Shown here: positions 8,318-16,700 of the stretch, piece by piece | Position numbering within the stretch: the first letter of the stretch is position 1 | How the letters are laid out: each line of letters opens with the position of its first letter | DNA from: Bacillus pseudomycoides | GTDB lineage: Bacteria; Bacillota; Bacilli; Bacillales; Bacillaceae_G | Reading direction: 5' to 3' | Assembly (NCBI RefSeq): GCF_002582035.1 | Contig: NZ_NUQE01000089.1 | Location: 1-38,055 of the forward strand | DNA length: 38,055 nucleotides | Translations under genes and position numbers: made by a program | The notes under the pieces: generated by a model | The model's database searches: none | Told to the model about the DNA's origin: nothing | Seen by the model: only the letters and a program-made list of their open reading frames with translations

Positions 8318-8511
8318 TATAATGAAGCCGAATACGACACATGAGGTAATATGCCTTCAGGCATATTACCTTCCCCTAACTTGGGCATGCACTCTTTTCT
8401 ACCTCCGTGTCAACTGCAGTTATTTCTGTTATACCAAAGTTTATAGGAAAGAAAGAGTGTATGCATTTTTTTAAAACCGACACGAAGCAGGAAAGACTGC
8501 TTCGTTTTTTT
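8318..8511 (+). ncRNA. Candidate small RNA or fabZ-proximal transcript between mbl and fabZ
   Basis: The 440-base gap 8154-8593 has no convincing gene. An open frame at 8247-8474 has no RBS and no recognisable protein. TATAAT at 8318-8323, with a weak TTTTCA 18 nt upstream, could start a transcript. It would contain a perfect 12-bp hairpin (AGGTAATATGCC/GGCATATTACCT, 8344-8371) and end at a strong terminator (CGAAGCAG/CTGCTTCG plus seven T, 8481-8511). That is about 180 nt with its own promoter and terminator. The function is unknown. Confidence 0.3.
8481..8511 (+). terminator. Strong terminator upstream of fabZ
   Basis: ACGAAGCAG pairs with CTGCTTCGT around a GAAAGA loop and is followed by seven T. 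No recognised coding gene lies between this and the mbl terminator. Confidence 0.85.
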
Positions 8512-8593
8512 CATAATGACAAATAATGATTAAAGTGGGATAATAATATATAACCAAGTACTAAGACTAATTTCTAAAAAGGAGCGATACATA

Positions 8594-9028
8594 ATGTTGA
8601 ACATAGAGCAAATTAAAGAAATTATCCCGCATCGTTATCCATTTCTACTTGTTGATCAAGTTCTGGAAGTAGAAGAAGGAAAGCGTGCGGTTGGTATTAA
8701 AAACGTATCGGCAAACGAAGAGTACTTTAACGGCCATTTCCCTGACTACGCGGTAATGCCTGGAGTATTAATCGTTGAGGCACTTGCACAAGTCGGAGCA
8801 ATTGCTGTTTTAAAGAAAGAAGAAAACCGCGGTCGTCTTGCTTTCTTCGCGGGCATTGACAACTGCCGTTTCAAAAGACAAGTACGTCCTGGCGATCAGC
8901 TTCGTTTAGAAGTAGAAATGACGCGCGTACGCGGTCCGATTGGAAAAGGAAAAGCAGTCGCAACAGTAAATGGCGAGGTTGCTTGTGAAGCGGAAATTAC
9001 ATTTGCGCTTGGAGATAAGAAGGAATAA
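8594..9028 (+). CDS. fabZ: 3-hydroxyacyl-ACP dehydratase FabZ
   Basis: This 144-residue hot-dog-fold enzyme dehydrates (3R)-hydroxyacyl-ACP in type II fatty-acid synthesis in the cytoplasm. The catalytic His48 lies in FNGHFP and the catalytic Glu62 in [12 protein letters not shown]. The early [10 protein letters not shown] motif is also typical of FabZ. Full length matches the family. The start is ATG with RBS AAAAGGAGCGA. It is monocistronic here, between two terminators. Confidence 0.97.
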   Translation: MLNIEQIKEIIPHRYPFLLVDQVLEVEEGKRAVGIKNVSANEEYFNGHFPDYAVMPGVLIVEALAQVGAIAVLKKEENRGRLAFFAGIDNCRFKRQVRPGDQLRLEVEMTRVRGPIGKGKAVATVNGEVACEAEITFALGDKKE

Positions 9029-9033
9029 TTTTA

Positions 9034-9063
9034 AAAAGGGCACTCGGCAGGGTGTTCTTTTTT
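9034..9063 (+). terminator. Terminator after fabZ
   Basis: AAAGGGCACTC pairs with GGGTGTTCTTT, partly through G-T pairs, and is followed by a T-run. The following 9064-9346 holds no gene that I can support. Confidence 0.6.
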
Positions 9064-9346
9064 ATGGTAAAATTTTAATGAGCATGTATTTGGTATGTAA
9101 ATAATTTGTAGATGGAAGGCCATTACAAAGAATGGTTCAATTCATATTCTTAACAACATGGAGAAGATATAGATAGAATAAAAACGTTGTAAAATAAATG
9201 TATTTTATGTATAATTTTCATTTGTTATTCTTTATAAAGAACGATGTTTTTATTTTAAAAATGAAATTGGTTTTTCTGCCATGGAGTTAATGGAAAAATG
9301 AGAAATTATAACTAGTAAAAAGATGAATATATCGTATAATAGTTTT

Positions 9347-9508
9347 AGTTCAACTCGTTTACCTATAGTAGTATCATCAGTAACTAAAATTTATCGAGAA
9401 TTAGGATGGAAGGCGTTATGCTCTATTGACGAGGTGATTTATTCTGCTTGGCTGTGGCATAAACAGTTTCCGAGCGGGTATAAGCGTAAAGAATTAGTGT
9501 ATAAATAG
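9347..9508 (+). pseudogene. 3' remnant of a galE-like UDP-glucose 4-epimerase gene
   Basis: The translation LPIVVSSVTKIYRELGWKA followed by SIDEVIYSAWLWHKQFPSGY is the typical C-terminal end of GalE-type epimerases (ELGWK, then a helix with a WxWxxxxPxGY ending). The frame opens at ATG 9323, but the Rossmann domain and the catalytic YxxxK are absent. Only about 55 of some 330 residues remain. Its place just before an LCP gene fits a former polysaccharide operon truncated by deletion. Confidence 0.7.
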
Positions 9509-9524
9509 AGAGAAGGTTAGAGAG

Positions 9525-10442
9525 ATGAAAAAGAAAATTTTATTTTGGATTCTTGGTATCATAGGTGTTCTTGTGGTTGCAGGAGGAGCTTATGCATATC
9601 ATATTTATTCCGATGTATCAAGTACATTAGATGCTGTGCACAAACCGTTAGATCGTGATAAGTCAGAGAAGCGTGAACAAAAAGTAGATGTAGCAGAGCA
9701 AAAACCTATTTCTATCTTATTAATTGGCAGTGACCAACGAAAAGATGAGATTGGCCGTTCTGATTCTTTAATGTTATTTACTTTAAATCCAAAGACAAAG
9801 TCGATGAAAGTTGTAAGTATTCCACGTGATACTTATACAGAAATCATTGGTAAAGGCAAGAAAGATAAGATTAACCATGCGTATGCATTTGGTGGAGTGG
9901 ATATGACTGTGAAAACAGTTGAAAATTTCCTTGATGTTCCTGTTGATCATTATATTGAAGTAAATATGGAAGGATTTAAGGATATTGTAGATGCTGTTGG
10001 TGGTGTAGATGTAAATAATGATTTAGAGTTTACACAAGATGGTCATCATTTTGCGAAAGGGAATATTCATTTAACAGGTGATGAAGCTTTAGCGTATACA
10101 CGTATGCGTAAAGAAGATCCTCGTGGCGATTTCGGTCGTCAAATGCGTCAACGTCAAGTTATCCAAGCTGTAATTAAAAAAGGTGCAAATGTATCATCTC
10201 TAGCAAATTATGGTGATGTGTTAACAGCGATTCAAAAAAATGTGAAGACAAGTTTAACGCAGGATCAAATGTTTGATATTCAAAAAAATTACAAAGACTG
10301 CCTGCAAAATACTGAAGAAATCCAAATTCCTGGTGATGGTCACAAGGCTGAAGATGGTATTTGGTACTACTTTGTAACAGAGCAAACACGCAAAGATGTC
10401 TCTAATAAATTAAGAGAAAACCTTGAGTTACCGAAGAAATAA
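9525..10442 (+). CDS. LCP (LytR-CpsA-Psr) family wall-polymer ligase
   Basis: This 305-residue type II membrane protein has one N-terminal membrane helix (residues about 4-26) and an extracellular LCP domain. Family residues for pyrophosphate and lipid binding are present: GSDQR (68-72), RSD (78-80), IPRDTY (Arg101), and the YTRMR..DPRGDFGRQMRQRQ block (191-211). LCP enzymes move undecaprenyl-diphosphate-linked wall teichoic acid or polysaccharide onto peptidoglycan. The nearby glycosyltransferases and TagGH-like exporter suggest this locus's glycan as substrate. The start is ATG with RBS AGAAGG. It is separately terminated. Confidence 0.92.
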   Translation: MKKKILFWILGIIGVLVVAGGAYAYHIYSDVSSTLDAVHKPLDRDKSEKREQKVDVAEQKPISILLIGSDQRKDEIGRSDSLMLFTLNPKTKSMKVVSIPRDTYTEIIGKGKKDKINHAYAFGGVDMTVKTVENFLDVPVDHYIEVNMEGFKDIVDAVGGVDVNNDLEFTQDGHHFAKGNIHLTGDEALAYTRMRKEDPRGDFGRQMRQRQVIQAVIKKGANVSSLANYGDVLTAIQKNVKTSLTQDQMFDIQKNYKDCLQNTEEIQIPGDGHKAEDGIWYYFVTEQTRKDVSNKLRENLELPKK

Positions 10443-10448
10443 CTTTTC

Positions 10449-10490
10449 AAATCCAATTACCCCTACGGTAGTTGGATTTATTTTTTTTAT
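10449..10490 (+). terminator. Terminator after the LCP gene
   Basis: AAATCCAATTACC pairs with GGTAGTTGGATTT with one mismatch, followed by a run of eight T. Confidence 0.85.
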
Positions 10491-10577
10491 GCTTTTATAC
10501 TAATATTATGTAGTATAAGATTATTAATGAGATGAAACGTATGAATAAGAAAGTTTGGTTCATGTTTTTAATATTAC

Positions 10578-10643
10578 ATTGCTGTTGGCACAGGAATTAT
10601 GTTAGAGAGCGTTCATAAATTACCACGTCGTGTATTAAGATAA
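10578..10643 (+). pseudogene. 3' remnant of an mreB/mbl-like gene
   Basis: These 21 codons plus stop read IAVGTGIMLESVHKLPRRVL, against the Mbl end VAVGTGIMLENIDKLPRRAL. DNA identity to the mbl tail is only moderate, so it derives from a diverged MreB-family gene rather than a fresh copy of the neighbouring mbl. Nothing homologous is visible upstream of 10575. Confidence 0.75.
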
Positions 10644-10647
10644 AATG

Positions 10648-10703
10648 AAAAAACACCTATGTAAAACTGAAATATATATTTCGGTTTTACATAGGTGTTT
10701 TTT
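10648..10703. terminator. Long bidirectional terminator
   Basis: AAAACACCTATGTAAAAC pairs with GTTTTACATAGGTGTTTT. A-tracts and T-tracts lie on the two sides. It follows the mreB-like remnant and isolates the next operon. Confidence 0.85.
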
Positions 10704-10846
10704 ATATTTGTATAGGGGGATTTTTTTAAATTTTATAAGCATGCAAATGTAAAATCTTGTATAAGTTTGTAAAAAAGTATTTCACTTACTAATCATTCAT
10801 AGTATCCTTGTATATGTGTAAATCTTACTTTTTTAATACTTTTTTT

Positions 10847-10881
10847 AGTAATATTAATTTTTTCACGTTAATAATATTACT
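10847..10881. promoter_or_regulatory. Inverted repeat in the leader of the glycosyltransferase operon
   Basis: AGTAATATTA (10847-10856) and TAATATTACT (10872-10881) form a perfect 10-bp AT-rich inverted repeat about 45 nt before the first gene. It could be an operator or a weak hairpin. There is no T-run, so it is not a simple terminator. Confidence 0.4.
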
Positions 10882-10924
10882 ATGGTGGATGCTAACATTA
10901 TAAGTGGGTGGAGATTATTTCAAT

Positions 10925-12166
10925 ATGAAAAAAATTTTAATGATTACACAAAACTTTTATCCAGAAATCGGTAGTGCTGCGAATAGGATGAAAAATATAT
11001 ACTTAGAATTGAAGAAAAAAGGGTATGAGGTAACGGTATTAACTTCAGATCCTAGTTATCCAAATCGTAACTTATATAAGGATGAAAGTTATTGGTGTGA
11101 TGAAACGATAGAGCAGGATACAGTGCGTATTCACCCTAGGACGAGGAAATATACGAGAAATCTTTTTCGAAGGCTAATGCTGTACATAGAGGTTGTCCTT
11201 AGATTCATTCTGGCAATAGGTAAAGATAAAGCCAAATATGACTATGTATTTGTTTCTACGCCATCCATTTTTGTTGCTGCGGCAGGTATGTTTGCTAAGA
11301 AAAAAATGAAAGCAAAGTTGATTTTAGATGTGCGAGATTTATGGCCGGAATCTTTAATAGGGGTAGGTTTTTTTAATAAAAGGTGGATATTAAAAATTGC
11401 TTATAAATTTGAATACAAGATGTATCATACAGCTGATCAAATTCTTATTAACAGTAGAGGATTTTTCTCCTATATTACTTCTAAAGGCATTGATCCTAAG
11501 CGCATTTCTTTTATGCCTAATTCACTAACAGAAGAAGAATTATCTGTAATTCCAGCAGAAAATACTGGTGACAAATTAACAGTTATTTATACAGGAAATA
11601 TTGGATTAGCGCAAGATATTACAAAATTAATTTCAGTGGCAGAGTATTTACAAGACTACAAAAATATTACATTTAAAATTATTGGATATGGTTATAAAAA
11701 AAATATTGCCTACGACATGATGAAAATGAAAAAACTTGCTAATATTCAATTCCTTAAGCCGAAAAATCGGGAAGATACACTTGCTGAAGTTGCCTCTGCA
11801 GATATAGCGTATGTGAGTTTAGTGGAGGAAGATGTCTTCAAAAAAGTTCTTCCAGGAAAAGTAATTGATTATATGAGTGTGAAAAAACCGATTGTTGCTG
11901 ATGTTGATGGTTATGCAAAAGAAGTGATTGGAGAAGCAAAATGTGGATTTGTTGCTGAAAATCGAACGGTTTCTGAGCTAGGAGATTACATTATAAAATT
12001 GGCATCTGATAAACAACTACGGAAGCAACTAGGAGAGAATGGATACCAATATGCGTTTCAAACATTACGTTGGAAAACGAATATTGAGACTTTAGTGCAA
12101 ATATTGGAGGAAAAAGATGTTACAGAAGAAAGTTTGCATGTTTGTATGGAATCATTTCACAAATGA
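10925..12166 (+). CDS. GT4 family glycosyltransferase (WbuB/WcaI-like)
   Basis: The protein has 413 residues from ATG 10925. I prefer this to GTG 10904 because GGGTGGAG then lies 12 nt upstream and the protein starts cleanly with MKKILMITQNFYPEIGSAA. The N-domain shows the acceptor-side LILDVRDLWPESL motif typical of WbuB/WcaI-type enzymes. The C-domain has the donor-binding IYTGNIGLAQ stretch and a PGKVIDYMSVKKPIV segment. It is a cytoplasmic GT-B retaining enzyme, probably adding an amino or deoxy sugar to a lipid-linked glycan. Its last 50 nt overlap the next gene. Confidence 0.88.
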   Translation: MKKILMITQNFYPEIGSAANRMKNIYLELKKKGYEVTVLTSDPSYPNRNLYKDESYWCDETIEQDTVRIHPRTRKYTRNLFRRLMLYIEVVLRFILAIGKDKAKYDYVFVSTPSIFVAAAGMFAKKKMKAKLILDVRDLWPESLIGVGFFNKRWILKIAYKFEYKMYHTADQILINSRGFFSYITSKGIDPKRISFMPNSLTEEELSVIPAENTGDKLTVIYTGNIGLAQDITKLISVAEYLQDYKNITFKIIGYGYKKNIAYDMMKMKKLANIQFLKPKNREDTLAEVASADIAYVSLVEEDVFKKVLPGKVIDYMSVKKPIVADVDGYAKEVIGEAKCGFVAENRTVSELGDYIIKLASDKQLRKQLGENGYQYAFQTLRWKTNIETLVQILEEKDVTEESLHVCMESFHK

Positions 12167-13418
12167 TGCACGTGTATTACGAGAGTGTACAGCTTTAGCT
12201 GAGGCTGGATATGAGGTAGATTTAATTTGTATCCATGATTGGAAGCAAGAGGATCTTCCTATGTGGGAACAGCGTCAAGAAGGTTTTACGGTAACTCGTG
12301 TGAAAAATAGAGTTCCAGTATTACAGAAAGTATTTGGGTTGGCTAAACGTGTCAAAAGGATAGCGATGAAAAATATTGCTACGATTGCTACATTTGCTCT
12401 CTTCGTGATGGTAGGAATTTGGAAGTTTCCTATAGTAACAGTTGGTTTACTGTTATTAGCTTTTTTACTTTCACAGAGAAAGGTGGCCACTTTATTTGTA
12501 AGAGGAGCCATTTTGTTTAGAATGATTCGAGCTGGTTTAAAAAAGAAATATGATATATACCACTCGAACGATTTGAATACGTTACCACAAGGATTTATAT
12601 GTGCGAAAATATTGAGAAGAAAAAAACTAATTTATGACTCCCATGAAGTACAGACGAGCAGGACTGGATACAACAGTAATATTTATGGGATCATGGAGAA
12701 GTTTTTCATTAAATTTTGTGATGTAATGATTATGGAAAATCATACAAGAGCAAAATATTCAGAAGAATTATATGGATTTTATCCAAAAGTAATTCATAAC
12801 TATCCATTTGTTTCGCGCCCCGAACTGAGTAAATCAATAGATTTACATGGATTGTTAAACATTTCACGAAATGAACCAATTCTTCTATACCAAGGCGGGA
12901 TTCAAACTGGGCGTGGTCTTGATAAATTGGTACAGGCAGTTCCTCTATTTAAACGGGGAGTTGTCGTGTTTATTGGAGATGGACGCATTAAACCGGAATT
13001 ACAGCAAATGGTACAAGATATGAAATTAGAAGATCGAGTGAAGTTTTTACCGAAAGTACCAGTGCATGACTTAATTCATTATACAAAAAATGCCTATTTA
13101 GGATTTCAAGTATTAAATAATGTTTGTTTTAATCATTATTCTGCTTCTTCCAATAAGTTATTTGAATATATGATGAGTGGTGTACCTGTAGTTGCTTGCA
13201 GTTTCCCTGAAATTCAAGGTGTAGTTGAAAAAGAAAATATAGGAGTCTGTGTAGATTCTCATGATTCAGTTTCAATTGCGGCAGGTGTGAACTATTTACT
13301 AGATCACCCTGAAGAAAGAGAAAAAATGAAAGAGAATTGTTTTACAGCTCGTGAAAAATACAATTGGAATAAAGAAAAGCGAGCATTCATGGATATTTAT
13401 AAAGAAGCAGTCTCTTAA
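12117..13418 (+). CDS. GT4-like glycosyltransferase with internal membrane segment
   Basis: This 433-residue protein starts at ATG 12117, with GGAGG at 12106-12110 inside the preceding gene. The GT-B N-domain (VCMFVWNHFTNDARVLREC) is interrupted at about residues 85-122 by one or two hydrophobic segments. The C-domain has LLYQGGIQTGRGLDKL and SSNKLFEYMMSGVPVVAC, where the donor-binding glutamate lies. The hydrophobic insert suggests tight membrane association, as expected for an enzyme acting on undecaprenyl-linked intermediates. The 50-nt overlap implies translational coupling with the upstream transferase. The sugar is unknown. Confidence 0.85.
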   Translation: MLQKKVCMFVWNHFTNDARVLRECTALAEAGYEVDLICIHDWKQEDLPMWEQRQEGFTVTRVKNRVPVLQKVFGLAKRVKRIAMKNIATIATFALFVMVGIWKFPIVTVGLLLLAFLLSQRKVATLFVRGAILFRMIRAGLKKKYDIYHSNDLNTLPQGFICAKILRRKKLIYDSHEVQTSRTGYNSNIYGIMEKFFIKFCDVMIMENHTRAKYSEELYGFYPKVIHNYPFVSRPELSKSIDLHGLLNISRNEPILLYQGGIQTGRGLDKLVQAVPLFKRGVVVFIGDGRIKPELQQMVQDMKLEDRVKFLPKVPVHDLIHYTKNAYLGFQVLNNVCFNHYSASSNKLFEYMMSGVPVVACSFPEIQGVVEKENIGVCVDSHDSVSIAAGVNYLLDHPEEREKMKENCFTAREKYNWNKEKRAFMDIYKEAVS

Positions 13419-13480
13419 ACAAGAGTTGTTATTATTAAAAGGCTTCGTTTGAAAAAGGTAATACTATAGAGGTGGTATAT

Positions 13481-13750
13481 ATGACGGAACTGAGTAAAGT
13501 AGATTTAGAGAATAAAAGACTGAAGATGCAAGTTGCTAATATGGAGCAGGAATTAATGATAATAAAACAGGAATTGCATGAACAGCTAAATTTACGTGAA
13601 AAAGAGTTAAAAGAACTGTTTACTGAGAAGAAAAAATATGAGCAGCTACAACATAGATATCAATCTCTTCGTAATTCTTTTTTAGGGCGTTGTACAATTA
13701 AGTATTGGCGGATTCGTAAAAAATTCAGAACAACTTCAAAGAATAGGTAA
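13481..13750 (+). CDS. Small coiled-coil protein (module II)
   Basis: The protein has 89 residues from ATG 13481, with AGAGGTGG just upstream; an in-frame GTG at 13472 lies in the RBS and is unlikely. Residues about 5-65 form a charged coiled coil (ENKRLKMQVANMEQELMIIK). The C-terminus SLRNSFLGRCTIKYWRIRKKF matches the tail of the coiled-coil protein at the window start. It precedes the four-repeat CgeB-like gene by 18 nt. No catalytic motif is present. It is probably a scaffold or partner of the adjacent transferase (inference). Confidence 0.75.
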   Translation: MTELSKVDLENKRLKMQVANMEQELMIIKQELHEQLNLREKELKELFTEKKKYEQLQHRYQSLRNSFLGRCTIKYWRIRKKFRTTSKNR

Positions 13751-13768
13751 AGGAGAGTTAAGAGGATT

Positions 13769-16700
13769 ATGAATAACCAGTTGTCGTTAAAACTGCAAGA
13801 AATTAAGAAAAAGCGCCAATGGCTTAATAAACGCCCAAATCAATGGGTACAACAATTAGGAGTAGAAGAAATTTCAGATAGTAAATGGTTTAAACAAGCA
13901 GATGCTCCTATCGAATTTAGCGAAAAAGCAAATACTTTTATATCTAATCTTACGGATAAAGAGCATGTTTATTTATCATATTTCGAAACGAATACAAACT
14001 TTAAGATATCTCCTAAAAATAAGCAGATTCGGTTACAGTCTGGTAAAGAATACAAAATTGAGATTACCGGTATAAAAGACAAACAAGTAGATGTAAGTCT
14101 ACATGTTATTCTGTATGAAAATAACATAAAAAAAGTTGATAAAAGTATTTCATTTAACACTGATACGTCTATTTTGATTCCTGAAGAGGTAGGCGATGTT
14201 CGTTTTGGTTTGAAAGTTAGTGGAAAAGGGAAATTCCAAATTCATACGATTTCTATAGAAGATGTGTTACTGTGGGATTCAGCAGAGAGAAATGGTAAGA
14301 ATAATTTCAATTTAATGAATAGTAAAAATTGGTATATACCGAAGGATTCTGAAATTGTATATCGAAAAAGCTCAGCGGACTTTTACATTGATTTAGAAGA
14401 AGATCAACATTTATATCTATCATACAACGAAGGAAATACGAATTTTGCTGCGGCTCCGCAAAACCCAATTCCAATACAGGGGAAAAGTCTTGCTGTTGCA
14501 TTTGAAGGTAGTAAAGATAGTGATGTAGATGTGAAGCTATTTTTAATATTTTATGAGGATGATAAGAGAGTACAAGTTGAACAAATCAATCTTAATGATA
14601 AAAAGCTTATTCACATTTCAGAGAATATGAATGCAATGCGTCTAGCAATTCGTGTTTCTGGAAGAGGAGCTTTTACAATTGAGAATATAGCTGTTTCTGG
14701 GAATGGTTATTGGGTAAATAAGGATATTGTGTTTGACCATGAACTACAATCCAAGTATGACTATCATTTTGAACTACCCCAAGAGGCATTATTTAATTGG
14801 AAAAAGGATAATAAAATTTTATATCATGACGCACAAGCTATTTTTGAGTCAAGGCTAATTGGAAATCAATTCATGTATGTGCCATGCTTCGAAAATAGTG
14901 ATATCCATGAAGTTCCTAAAAACAGTTTATTTCATCCAAAAAATCAGCATTATTATGAGTTTTACGCCAATGCTGATACATTTGGTGATGTAGAGCTAAC
15001 TTTATTTGTTTTAGAGTACAAATATGGAAAAAAACAAAAATTACATCAAGTGCCGTTTAACAAGAAAACAATCCTTCAATTTAATAAAAATACTACGGAT
15101 ATAAAATGTTTTTTAAGAGTGAGTAATAGTGGTTACTTCCGTAACTTATATATAGCTGTTAATGAAAAAATAATTAAAATTACGAACAGTTTAGAAGTAG
15201 ATTTAAACCAAAAAAATTGGTTTCAAACTGGGAAGCTATTAAAGCTATCTAACGAAGATAATGCTTTTGTTGGGGAATCCCATGTAGCAAGTGATAAGAA
15301 GGTGTACATTTCTTATAAAGAAAAGAATAATAAATTTACTGAACTCCCTACTATTTCTTTAATGCCGATTCAACAAAAACATGTTTATGAATTTTATGTA
15401 AGAGCAGATGTTGAAGAAGGATTAGAAGTGTTACCAATGTTTATTGGATATTCAGATGATGCAAAGGTCCAAGTATTACAGTTGAAGTTAAATACGCCAA
15501 CAGTTGTTCGTCCACATCCTGATGTGAAGGAATTTAGAATTGCTTTCCGTGTTGTGGGGTTAGGTAAATTTAAAATTCAGCAATTTATTGTGAAAGAGAT
15601 GGAAGTTGTAAATGTTAATGCAGAAATGAACTGGATTAATAGTCAAGAAACAAGTGTGTTAGAAATTGTGCCAGCAAAACCGTTGAAAGATTTGAAAATG
15701 GCAGTTATTTTTGATGAATTTACAACAGCATCATATAAAGAAGAATGTAAGTTGATTACGTTCACACCAGAAAATTGGTTAGAAGTATTAAGTCATAATA
15801 AACCAGATCTTCTTATGGTAGAATCAGCATGGCAAGGCAACGGAGGTAGTTGGAATAAGCGTGTTGGCTATTACGGGGAAGAAAACATGAAGCCATTATT
15901 TACCTTACTGAAATGGTGCAATGAAAATAACATTCCAACTGTGTTTTGGAATAAAGAAGATCCTGTGCATTTTGATCGTTTTATTGAAACGGCAAAACGA
16001 TTTGATTACATTTTCACAACAGATAAAAATATGATTCCGTCTTATCAGGAAAGAGCGGGTCATAATCACGTGTACGCTCTTCCTTTTGCTGCACAGCCGG
16101 TTATTCATAATCCAATTAAGATCGTTGAAGAACGTGAAAATAAAGCATGTTTTGCGGGATCTTATTACCGTCATCATGAAGAGCGTTCCATTGATATGGA
16201 TCGTGTATTAGACAAAGCTGCAAAGTATGGATTAGAAATTTTTGACCGCAACTATGAAAAGAATAAAAAAGGCTTAATGCCGAATCATCGCTTTCCAGAG
16301 CGCTTTGACCCTTATATTAAAGGAAGCTTAAAATATTATGAGATTGATAAAGCGTATAAAGGGTACAAAGTAATGATTAACGTCAACACTGTAAAACAAT
16401 CTCCAACAATGTTTTCACGCCGTGTGTTTGAAGGGTTAGCATGTGGAACGCCAGTTGTAAGTACATATGCTCAAGGGGTTGAGAATATTTTCGGGGATTT
16501 AGTATATATTTCCGAAAATGAAAATGAAATTGACCAAGCTTTTGATTCTTTATTAAATGATGAAAGAGCATACCGTAAAAAATCGTTGTTAGGGATACGT
16601 GAAGTATTAAGTAAACATACGTATACACATAGATTAAAATATGTTACAGAAAAAATCGGACTCCGTGTTACGCAAGAGCTTCCGAAGGTAACAGTACTTG

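Noticed and set aside
8247-8474. 75-codon open frame between mbl and fabZ
   Set aside because: It has no RBS, odd amino-acid composition, and runs through a perfect hairpin. It is better explained as non-coding.
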